Source of the DNA: JOPF133 sp052144935
Lineage (GTDB): Bacteria > Acidobacteriota > Terriglobia > Bryobacterales > Bryobacteraceae
Reading direction: 5' to 3'
Assembly (NCBI GenBank): GCA_052144935.1
Contig: JBKQPR010000119.1
Span: forward strand, 1-64,000
Length of the DNA stretch: 64,000 nt
Shown here: one piece after another, positions 7,540 to 16,300 of the stretch
Layout: every line of letters starts with the position of its first letter
Position numbering within the stretch: the first letter of the stretch is position 1
The notes under the pieces: model-generated
The model's input: the letters and a program-made list of their open reading frames with translations, nothing else
Databases searched by the model: none
Told to the model about the DNA's origin: nothing
Program-made: the position numbers and the translations under genes

Positions 7540-7985
7540 AGGCCCGCTCCCGCCCCCGGCGATTTCCCGCGCGCGGTTTGCGGCGTGCCGCGGCCCACCA
7601 TGGATACTCCCGCCACGATCAGCGCGATGCCCACCCAGTGGCGCGCGGTAATCCGTTCGTCCAGGAAGATGCGCCCCATCAACGCCACCAGCACGTATCC
7701 GATGGATGTCACCGGCACCACGTAGCTCAGGTCCGCCCAGCTCAGCAGCGTCATCCGCGAGAGCATCCACAGAATCAGCAGGGCCACTCCCAGCGACACC
7801 TGCGGACGGAACAAGGCGGCAATGTAATCGAAGGGGTTATCCAGGCTGGCGGGCAAGCCGCGCTTCATGAAGAAATTCCCGAACACGTTGCTGAGGACCA
7901 CCACCGTGGCGCAGATCCATGTCTTGGTCCGGAGCGTCTTGACCCGGAGCCGCGCGGCTTCGCTGGTGATGCCGGGGCTGGTCAT
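7536..7985 (-). CDS. Half-size EamA/SMR-like membrane transporter, first of pair
   Basis: A 149-residue protein with four helices (TWICATVVVLSNVFGNFFMK, VSLGVALLILWMLSRM, LSYVVPVTSIGYVLVALMG, HWVGIALIVAGVSMVG). The LDERITARHWVG loop is typical of EamA/SMR domains. It starts seven bases after hpnJ and ends overlapping the second half-transporter. The tail GTPQTARGKSPGAGAGL is disordered. Substrate is unknown; the hopanoid context suggests export of a modified hopanoid or its precursor. The ArnE/ArnF undecaprenyl-aminoarabinose flippase is the nearest architectural analogue. Confidence 0.82.
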   Translation of the reverse strand: MTSPGITSEAARLRVKTLRTKTWICATVVVLSNVFGNFFMKRGLPASLDNPFDYIAALFRPQVSLGVALLILWMLSRMTLLSWADLSYVVPVTSIGYVLVALMGRIFLDERITARHWVGIALIVAGVSMVGRGTPQTARGKSPGAGAGL

Positions 7986-7992
7986 GCCGCGA

Positions 7993-9462
7993 TCAGTCGC
8001 CGGAACTCGCCGGGACCGGCGCGGGCTTGGCCGCCGACTTATGATCGGCCACGAACTTCCGGCGCTTCGCGCGAAGCGCCATGTATTCGCGGGCTTCCTT
8101 GGTCAGGCGCCGCCGCTCGTCGCCGTTGAAGATGGCCTTGCGGACGATCCGCCACACCACCCGCGGGCGGAAGAAATACTCGCCGTAGAAACGCTCCACC
8201 CAATCCACCAGCTCTCCGCGGTCAAGCCCCGGATACGTGATGTTGGGAAGCTGGTGCCCCACGTCGTCGGTCATCGAATCGATGGTGATGAGGTTGTTCT
8301 GCTTGACGTACTCGTAAAACTCGGTGCCGGGATACGGATGCGCGATCGAAACCTGGATGGTCTCGGTGTCCAGCCGCTTGGCGAAGTCGATGGTCTTGCG
8401 GATGCTCTCGCGCGTCTCCCCCGGCAGCCCGATGATGTAATCGCCGTGCACCACCAGCCCCAGCTTCTTGCAGTTGGCCGTGAAGCGCTGCGCCATTTCG
8501 ATGGTGGCGCCCTTCTTGATGTTCTTCAGGATCTGCGGATCGCCCGATTCATATCCCACGATGAGCAGCCGGCAGCCGGCTTCCTTCATGGCCTTGAGGG
8601 TGTCGTAATCGGTGGTCACGCGCGACGTGCACGACCAGGTGAAGTTGAGCGGCTTGAGCTTCTTGCACAGCTCGATGGTGCGCTCCTTGCGGTAGTTGAA
8701 GGTATCGTCGTCGAAGAAGAGTTCCTTGACGTGCGGAAACTGCTCCAGCGCGTAGCGCACTTCGTTGGCCACATCGTCGGACGAGCGCAGCCGCCAGCGG
8801 TGGCCCGAATGCGTCTGCGGCCACAGGCAGAAGGTGCACAGCGCCGGGCATCCGCGCGAGGTGTACAGCGAGATGAACGGGTTCAACAGGAAGGGGACGT
8901 TGTAGCGCGTAATATCCAGATCGCGCTTGTAGATCTTGGTGACCCACGGCAGATCGTCGAGATTCTCGATGGCCGGGCCTTCCGGATTGTGGACGATCTG
9001 CCCGTTCTTGCGGAAGCTCACGCCGGGCAGCTCTTCGAGAGGCTTACCCTTGGCGTAATCGGCGATCTGATAATCGAACTCGCGCCGCACGATGAAATCG
9101 ATGGCCTTGTTCACGCGCAGGATTTTTTCCGGCTCCACGGTGACCGGCGGGCCCACGAACGCCACGCGCAGCTTGGGGTTCGAATCCTTCATCATCTCGG
9201 CCATCTTCACGTCGACGTGAAAGCCGGGAGTGGAAGTGTACAGCACCAGCAGCTCGAACTCGCCGGCCATCCCGACGGTCTGCTCGATGGAGATCTTGTG
9301 CGGCGGAGCGTCCACCACTTTGCTGTCCGGGAGCATGCCCGCGGGATAGCACAGCCACACCGGATACCAATAGGATTCGATTTCGCGCGAGGCCGGCCAG
9401 CGCGAGCTGGCGCCCCCGTCGAAACCTTCAAACGATGGCGGATTCAAAAACAGGGTTCTCAT
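7993..9462 (-). CDS. hpnJ: Hopanoid radical SAM protein HpnJ
   Basis: B12-binding-type radical SAM enzyme that converts glucosaminyl bacteriohopanetetrol to the cyclitol ether. 489 residues. The N-terminus MRTLFLNPPSFEGFDGGASS and the WYPVWLCYPAGML segment are characteristic of HpnJ. A cobalamin-binding-like domain (residues about 50-150) is followed by the radical SAM motif RGCPALCTFC, with cysteines near 205, 209 and 212. TIM-barrel strands follow (LIVGYESGDPQIL, VHGDYIIGLPGET). Its ATG shares one base with the stop of the LolA-like gene (TAATG). Confidence 0.92.
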   Translation of the reverse strand: MRTLFLNPPSFEGFDGGASSRWPASREIESYWYPVWLCYPAGMLPDSKVVDAPPHKISIEQTVGMAGEFELLVLYTSTPGFHVDVKMAEMMKDSNPKLRVAFVGPPVTVEPEKILRVNKAIDFIVRREFDYQIADYAKGKPLEELPGVSFRKNGQIVHNPEGPAIENLDDLPWVTKIYKRDLDITRYNVPFLLNPFISLYTSRGCPALCTFCLWPQTHSGHRWRLRSSDDVANEVRYALEQFPHVKELFFDDDTFNYRKERTIELCKKLKPLNFTWSCTSRVTTDYDTLKAMKEAGCRLLIVGYESGDPQILKNIKKGATIEMAQRFTANCKKLGLVVHGDYIIGLPGETRESIRKTIDFAKRLDTETIQVSIAHPYPGTEFYEYVKQNNLITIDSMTDDVGHQLPNITYPGLDRGELVDWVERFYGEYFFRPRVVWRIVRKAIFNGDERRRLTKEAREYMALRAKRRKFVADHKSAAKPAPVPASSGD

Positions 9463-10199
9463 TACTGGGGGTTGCCCTCACTGGCCGTGCTGCGCTTTTG
9501 ATCGTCGAGCGAAATGTTGCTGTAATTCACGGTCAGCTCGACTCTGCCAAACCCCAACGCCTCGCCCGAGCTTTGCAGTTGGCGGGGTGTCGAGATGCCA
9601 TCCTTGATGTCATACTCCCGGACGAATTGCACGTTGCGGGCCCACAGCATGGAAGGATTCTTCACCAGCCGGCCGGATTCCCGCACGCCAGTGTACGTGG
9701 AAGCGTCGATCCACAGGCTTCCCTTAAACAGCCCTTCGCGCTTCTGCCGGGGCGTCACTTCGAAAACGTAGACGTCGCGATCCTCTAGCCGGCCGCGTCC
9801 TTTGAACTTGAACTTGTAATTCTCCGGCGTGACCGCGAGGGCCGCCTGCTCGCTTTGGGCCTCCCGCTCGGCGGCCAGGTAGTGCGCGATGACGTGATTC
9901 TTGATGGCGCCGTCGCCCTCAAAGTGGAGCACTTCGTAACTGATGCGGCCCAACGCGGAGATGCGGCGCAAGGCCCGCAGCCGGCCGTGTTTTTTCAGCT
10001 TGGGCACGGAAGCCTGGATATCCAGCTCCATGGAGGCGCTCTTGAGCGCCTGGGTTTGGGTGCGCGTGGCGGCCTGATACCGCTCCACGATCGACTCCGG
10101 GGATTCCGGGGCGCCCTCGGGGGCGTTCTTTGGGGTGCGCCCTGGCCCCGCCAGGGATACTCCGGCTACGATGAACAGTAACGGAACCCGGACCCTCAA
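9462..10199 (-). CDS. LolA-like periplasmic lipoprotein-sorting protein
   Basis: A 245-residue exported protein with signal peptide VPLLFIVAGVSLAG and a LolA/LppX-like half-barrel: ESPESIVERYQAATRTQTQALKS, then strands YKFKFKGRGRLEDRDVYVFEV and GSLWIDASTYTGVRESGRL. It is the first gene of the hopanoid operon and overlaps hpnJ by one base. LolA-fold proteins carry lipids across the periplasm, so transfer of the hopanoid product to the outer membrane is plausible but unproven. The start is a TTG at 10199 preceded by a good ribosome-binding site (AGGGGGA). Confidence 0.8.
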   Translation of the reverse strand: MRVRVPLLFIVAGVSLAGPGRTPKNAPEGAPESPESIVERYQAATRTQTQALKSASMELDIQASVPKLKKHGRLRALRRISALGRISYEVLHFEGDGAIKNHVIAHYLAAEREAQSEQAALAVTPENYKFKFKGRGRLEDRDVYVFEVTPRQKREGLFKGSLWIDASTYTGVRESGRLVKNPSMLWARNVQFVREYDIKDGISTPRQLQSSGEALGFGRVELTVNYSNISLDDQKRSTASEGNPQ

Positions 10200-10561
10200 T
10201 ATGCCAATCCCCCTTTATTGAATGTGCGAACATTCCAGTCTACCAGACCTGGAAAGGGGGAAACCGCACAAAACCCGTTCACCAAGTTCGAGGATTTTTC
10301 GGCTGCTTTCTGTGCCATCCGATTCAATGACTTACGGGCCTCGCCCGGTTGACCCCTGCCGTTCTCCGCATGTCTGTTAGATACAATGTGGCTGGAAGAG
10401 GTTTCGCGCCAGCGAATTTGCGCGAGGGAAGCCGATTCCGGCCATGATGTCCGGCCATCTAGATGTTAAGTCATTTGTTTTCAGCAAACGGTCCCCAATT
10501 TTCCGGACATCGATGTCCGGGATCGGGCTGCTTTCGACAGCGGCCAGCGAGGCGGTCCAAA
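10200..10561. other. Intergenic region, no gene seen
   Basis: Apart from the ribosome-binding site of the LolA-like gene, I see no coding signal, RNA gene or repeat. The only open frames are short and unlike known proteins. It separates the hopanoid operon from the end of the TIR-CHAT relic. Confidence 0.5.
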
Positions 10562-12151
10562 TCATAGAACGATTAGTCCTTCGGCAATCGCGCCCTTCTT
10601 AAGGTCTTCATCAAGGGTCGCTAACGTCAAGGAGAGCCGCTTGGCCAGATCGATAGACCTCGTTGCGGGAGGTGTCGCGGCCGAGCGCCTGCTGGCCCGT
10701 GAGCATGGCCTCCCCGGCGAGCTTGCCACGCACCAGTTCCTGGTAGAAGGCGGCCACGAGGCGGCGCGGTCTCCACCGGCACCGAGTGGCTCATGGCCGC
10801 CACCGACGCCACCCCGCACTCCAGCAGCTTACGCGCCCGTGGAGGACCGATCGTCGCCCGCCACCGCCCGTCTGGCAGGCGTCCAGGAAGGAAGACCGGG
10901 ACGCGGCGATCCTGCGCCGCCTCGGTGTTCACCAGATCGGCGATCTGGTCCGCATTCACGCGATGGGTGTGCCGTTGGGTGTCCTCGCAGCATAGCGCCC
11001 AATCCCAGCCTTGGGTCGTAGACACCGTGGCCGTGGAAGTGGCCACGTGGTAGCGCTGCCGCGCCAGTTCCTGCTTCAGTGCTTCAGTGCTTCGAAGGTG
11101 GCAGCCGCCGGCAGCTTGAACTCTGCCCGCTCGCCGAGCCCGGAGAGCGCCTCCACCAGCGGCAGGGCGCTGGCACGGTGGTCGATGCAGCTTTGGTCCG
11201 CGGGGCGGGGACTCACCAACAGCACCCGGATGAGCGGGTTGGTGGCCATCGGCACCGCTGCCCGGCCGTCGCAGATCGGCTCCCAGGGAAGCGAGAGGAG
11301 CATAGTGGCGGCCTCGTCGGCTTCCTTCTGGCGTTCGGCCGGCGAACCCTCCGTCAGGTCCTTGTCCACCTTGATGGTGAAGCGGGGTCCGCTCCGGCGG
11401 GAGCGGCCGTCCACAGCTCCAGGGCCTTGCGCGCCACATCGGCATTCAGCATTTCGTAGAGACTGCGGCCCTCTCGGGAAGCCGCTCTTCCACGCGGCGC
11501 GCGCGTTCCAGAGATATGCGGGTGGGCCAGTCGATGAAGCGCTCCGGATACCAGGCCAGCGCTTCGTTTTCGGGGGGCCCGAGCGGCGCGGTGACGCGGT
11601 AGCGCTGGCTCTCGATCGCGCGGCCTCTATCGTGCGGGTGGAAATGCAGCGTGGCCGTGGCGCGGCGCTTGCCGTCCGCCGTCTCGATGGCCGGGTCGGA
11701 CAGTTCCAGCATCAGGTCGGCGGTGGGAGTGCCGGGCACCTCGACAGGCGCCAAATCCTGGTCCGGGAGTTCCAGTTCCAACGCGGCCAGCAGGCCGTGC
11801 AGGCTCTCGGCGAGAGTCGATTGTACGTCACCGCCAGGGGCTCGTCGTCGAAGCAGTTGCCCAGCGCTCCGGTCTCCAATGCCGGGCAGTGGACGGGGAT
11901 GATTCGCTTCCCGGCCTTCAGAGCGTACCGGATCTCCTTCCTGACCCAGGACGAGTTGGCCACATGGAGACTGAGCAGAGCAATGAAGTAGTGCGATTCG
12001 CTGATTGCGGCCTCGACGGCTCTGCCGAGCGAGTCGCCGCCGGCGAACCACTGCGATCGTCCCAGACCCGGAGCTTGCCTTGCAGCGCGCCGCGAATCCC
12101 GGTTACGGCCTTGGCGTCTTTCGTGGAGTGCGAAATGAATACGGACTTCAC
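10562..12151 (-). pseudogene. TIR-CHAT fusion protein, multiply frameshifted
   Basis: Read on the minus strand, a GTG at 12151 opens a TIR domain (KSVFISHSTKDAKAVTGIRG, LRVWDDRSG). The TIR domain continues in other frames as MANSSWVRKEIRYALKAGKR and IIPVHCP. A middle region follows (APVEVPGTPTADLMLELSDP), then a CHAT caspase-like domain. Both catalytic motifs of CHAT proteases are legible in one frame: FHGHGVYDPRLGLGA near 11020-11040 and FLDACQTGG near 10870-10890. At least four frame changes are needed to read it through. It starts directly after the stop of the DUF1080 gene (TAAGTG), so it was the third gene of the ligD operon. Confidence 0.75.
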
Positions 12152-13291
12152 TTACTTCACCGGGATTAGATCGTCGTCCTTGGGGTCTACCTCAATCGTG
12201 GCATCCTTGTACTCATCCAACAAACCGGCGTTGTGCATCTGCCAGGCAATCGGCCCCACCCTGCCCGCGGTGGGGTCCCTGAAATCCAGTACCTCGACGG
12301 CCTTGCTCCCAGGCGGCTGCGCGACCGCCATACGAGCTACTCCCTTGGCGGCGTCCGCCAGTATCTCGACGCGGCTCCAATCGTGGACGTCGAAGCGGGT
12401 CTTCGTCACGGTGACGAACTCCAGACCTCCGCTGTTATTCATTCCCGGCCGGTAATCCCAATGCCCGCCGTTGGGAACCTGAAACTGAATCCCACCGAGC
12501 GCATCGAGAGGTTTTTCTACGGCCTGCGGGCGGCTGCAAAAGATGAGCACGCAGGCCTGATGATCCGGATTGCCGGAGACGTGCCGCATCGTAAACATCA
12601 GCCGGTAGCGGCTGTAGTCCTTGGCCGTGTAGATGACACCGCGGCCGGAGCCGGTGCTGGCCATGGCGCCGTCCTTTACCACCCAGCCCGTGGAAACGCT
12701 CCGCGCCAACTCGGCAGGATAAGCATCTTCCAGCAGTAACTTGTTCAGCCGCGCCAGTTGCTGGCCGCTGGGACTCTGCTTGAGTAACTGCTGGGTCTCG
12801 GGCCGCAGATCTATGTTGCGGAAACGCGCCTGGTCATAGATCGGCGGTCCGGAGATGACGGAATTCAGATCCTTCACTAATGCGGAGATTACCGCCTTGG
12901 CGTTGTCGCTGGGTGCGGAAGACGCCGCGGAATACGCGACCGGATCCGCCTTCACCGAATCCTCCAGCCGGCCGCGCAGAAATACGGACAGCGCGTCCGA
13001 TCCACGGGTAAGTTTGCCGGCCAGGGCCGCCGGATCGGTAATGCCGCCGCTCGCGAGCGACGTCGCGCTATTCTCGATCTGACTCCATCCATCCAGCGTC
13101 TTGCCGTCGAAGAGAGAAACCGCCGTCTCTCCCTCCGCGTTCCCCACACCCACGACAGAGCCGGTGGCCGCAATCCCGGCCAGCTTCACTAATGCCCTTC
13201 GGGTAAGTGTGCCAACCGCTCCCTGACGGTCGCGGGTCGGACGTTCTTTCAGAGCCGCGACCGTCAGGGAGCGGTCCGTTTCGTTTTGCAT
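12152..13291 (-). CDS. Tat-exported DUF1080 (3-keto-disaccharide hydrolase-like) protein
   Basis: A 379-residue protein with a Tat signal (LTRRALVKLAGIAATGSVVG, residues about 31-50) and a split DUF1080/concanavalin-like domain. VSLFDGKTLDGWSQIE comes near residue 60. A helical insert of about 110 residues follows, then WVVKDGAMASTGSGRGVIYT and a beta-rich end with VHDWSRVEILADA. DUF1080 proteins are usually glycan-active, and some hydrolyse 3-keto-glycosides. The ATG at 13291 has a good site (GAAGGG) and lies 11 bases after ligD. The first 30 residues are encoded by a perfect palindromic repeat (13218-13272), giving an unusually long n-region before the RR motif. Confidence 0.82.
   Translation of the reverse strand: MQNETDRSLTVAALKERPTRDRQGAVGTLTRRALVKLAGIAATGSVVGVGNAEGETAVSLFDGKTLDGWSQIENSATSLASGGITDPAALAGKLTRGSDALSVFLRGRLEDSVKADPVAYSAASSAPSDNAKAVISALVKDLNSVISGPPIYDQARFRNIDLRPETQQLLKQSPSGQQLARLNKLLLEDAYPAELARSVSTGWVVKDGAMASTGSGRGVIYTAKDYSRYRLMFTMRHVSGNPDHQACVLIFCSRPQAVEKPLDALGGIQFQVPNGGHWDYRPGMNNSGGLEFVTVTKTRFDVHDWSRVEILADAAKGVARMAVAQPPGSKAVEVLDFRDPTAGRVGPIAWQMHNAGLLDEYKDATIEVDPKDDDLIPVK
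13218..13272. repeat. Palindromic dispersed repeat inside a coding region
   Basis: Perfect 18-base inverted repeat GCTCCCTGACGGTCGCGG (13218-13235) and its complement (13255-13272), separated by 19 bases. In one minus-strand frame it reads PLPDGRGSE, a peptide I recognise as the translation of a repeat common in Acidobacteriota and Planctomycetes genomes. It lies in frame within the Tat DUF1080 gene, between the start codon and the RR motif. Confidence 0.8.
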
Positions 13292-13302
13292 GGTAGCACC
13301 CT

Positions 13303-16300
13303 TCACTTGAACAACCCCTCCAGCTTCTCCAGCGCATCCTCCAACCGCTGCGGGCGCTTCAGCACGCCGGCGAACAGGTCGCCCTTGGCCGCGAAGCGCT
13401 CCCGCGCGTTGGCGATCGTGAACTGGCTGGGATGGAGGCCGCGGCGCACCTCGCTCCATTCCAGCGGCGTGGCCACCGGCGCTCCAGGATAAGCCCGCAG
13501 CACATACGGCGCGGCGATGGTCTTGGATTTCCCGATCTGCAAGTAGTCGAAGTATACCCGGTTCTTCTGGCGCTTGGCCACCGAGCGCGGCGTGGTAAAC
13601 AGGTCGCGCCGCTCGGCCACCGCCAGACGCGAAATCAGCTCGGCGAAGATGCGCGCTTCTTCATAGGTATAAATCGGCTCCAGCGGAATGTACACGTGCA
13701 TGCCGTCGCCGCCGGTGGTCTTGGGATAGCCGGTCAGGCCGATGCGGTCGAGGATGCCCTTCACCAGCAGCGCGGCGTCCACAATCAGGTCGAACGGACA
13801 CTCCTGCGGATCCAGGTCGATCAGCACATAGTCGGGGTTATCCAGGCTGGCCATGCGGCTCATCCACGGGTTGTGGTCGATGCACCCCAGGTTGACCAGG
13901 TAGAGCAGGCTGGCGCGATCCTGGGCTAAGACGTAGCGGATGGGCCGCTCGTTGTGGTCGGAATCGATCCACTCGGTGCGCAGCCATGGGGCGAAGCTTT
14001 CGGGCGCGTCCTTCTGGAAGAAGAACTGCTCCTTGATGCCGTTGGGGTAGCGCTTGAGAGACAGCGGGCGGTCCTTGAGATGCGGCAGAATCAAGCCGGT
14101 CACGGCGTCGTAGTAGTTGAGCACATCGCGCTTGGTGTAGCCCTCGTCGGGGTAGAACACCTTCTTCAGGTTGGTGAATTTGAGAGTGTGCGGGCCAATC
14201 TTGCAGGTGGCCTCTTTCACGTCCGCCAGGAAGGGATCCCTCCTGCTTCCTCCTCCTTCTCCCTCCTTCCCTTCTCTCCCCTTGGCGGTTGGATCGGATG
14301 CGGGCGGATCGGCGGCGGGCGCCGCGCCGGCGGGCAGAGCGCTGGGAGGCACGGCGGGGGCGTCGTCGGGAGCGCCTGCCGGAACGCGGGCGGACGCGCC
14401 TGCCGAAACGCGGGCGGACGCGCCTGCCGGGACCTTGTTGGTCGCGCCTGCCGGGACGCCGTTGGGCGCGCCTGCCGGAACGCGGGCGGACGCGCCTGCC
14501 GGGACCTTGTTGGTCGCGCCTGCCGGGACGCCGTCGGGAGCGCCTGCCGGGACGCCGTCGGGCGTGCCCGCCGGACCCTCGCTGGGCGCGCCCGCCGGAC
14601 CTTCGCTTGGCGCGCCTGCCGGCGCTTGGGCGGGCACGGCGGGCAGGGCCGATTCGCGGTTCACCTGGCGCGCGCCGATGTCGTCGCGCAGGCCCAGAAA
14701 CACCGGCGCGCGCAGGCGGTTGTCCTGCGTCCATTCGAGGTATTTCACCTGGCAGACCACGTCCGGCTGCACCCAGGTGATGCCGCGGTCGGGCTTGGGC
14801 CGCTCGGCAAAGGGGCAGCTTTCGGTGACCAGCGGTTGGAGGCGGGCATGGATGGCGGCCAGGGACTTGTGGTCGAACCCGGTGCCCACGTTGCCCACCC
14901 AGCGCAGCTTGCCCTCGTCGTAGACGCCCAGCACCAGGGCGCCGAAATGCGAGCGGCCGCCTTGCGGCGCGGTGTACCCGCCGATCGCAAATTCCTGCTC
15001 ATCGACGATCTTGATCTTCAGCCAGTCGCGGCTGCGGCGCGATTCGTAACCACTGTTGGCGTGCTTGGCCACGATGCCCTCCAGGCCGTTCTCGCGCGCC
15101 GCGGCCAGCATCTCCTCGCCCGCTCCCGGAAAGGCCGCCGAGATGCGCAGCACGCCCCCGGGCGTGACCACGGTCTCCAGCAACTCGCGCCGCTGGGCCA
15201 GCGCCACGTTGCGCAAGTCATACCCATCCAGATACAGCAGGTCGAACGCAAAGTACACCACCGGCGTGGAGCGCGCCAGGTGAGCGACCGAGTTGGGATC
15301 GGCATTGGCGATGCGCGGCTGGATCAGGTGGAAGCGCGCGACACCCTTGGCGTCGAGTACCGCGATTTCCCCATCCAGCACGGCCTGGCGGGCCGCGATC
15401 TGGTGATGGATCACGGCCAGCTCGGGGTATTGGCGCTCCGACCGCAGGCCGCTGCGGGCCTGCAGGCGGACCTCTTCGCGGTCCACGAAGGCGATGGCGC
15501 GGACGCCATCCCACTTGATTTCGAACAGCCAGTCTTGGCCTCGCGGCGGGCTGGCCACCAGGGTAGCCATCATCGGTTCGATGGAGGCCGGCATTTCGGC
15601 GGCGCGCGCGCCCTTCAGCTTGCCGGGGTCGATTGCGGGCTGGGACTTTGGCGCGGCGGAGGTCTTCGTGCTGCGTTTGCCCAGCCGGCCTTCCGGGGCG
15701 GGCGCCGATGCGGCGGCGGTTTTGGCGGCGGGCTGACTTTCCGGCGCGGGCGCTGATGTGGTGGCCTTCGCCGCGCGCCCGGCCGGCTGATCTTCCGGCC
15801 CGGGCCACGATGCGCCGGCCACTTCCGTGCCACGTTTGCCGGGCCGGCCCTCCGGGGCGGGCGCCGATGCGGTGGCTTTGGCCGCGGGCGCGGCAGACGG
15901 ACCTCTCCGCGCGGGCGCCGATGCGGCGGCTTCGACAGCGGGGTCGGCAGAGCTGTTTTCCGGCGCGGGTGCGCCGGCCGCTTCGGTGGCGCGTTTGCCG
16001 CGGCCTCTCCGCGCGGGTGCCGATGCGGCGGCTTTGGCCGCGGGCGCGGCGGAGGGGCCTTCCGGCGTGCGTGCCGATGCGGCGGCTTCGACAGCGGGAT
16101 CGGCAGAGCTGTTTTCCGGCGCGGGTGCGCCGGCCGCTTCCGTGCCGCGTTTGCCGCGGCCTTTCCGCGCGGGCGCCGACGCGGGGGCTGTGGCCGTGGG
16201 CGCTGCGGGCTGAGTTCCTGGCGTGGCCGCAGGCGCGGTGGCGGCCTTCGCCCCTCGCCTGGCCGGCCGGCTCTCCCACACCCGGTCGGCCGCGCCCGCG

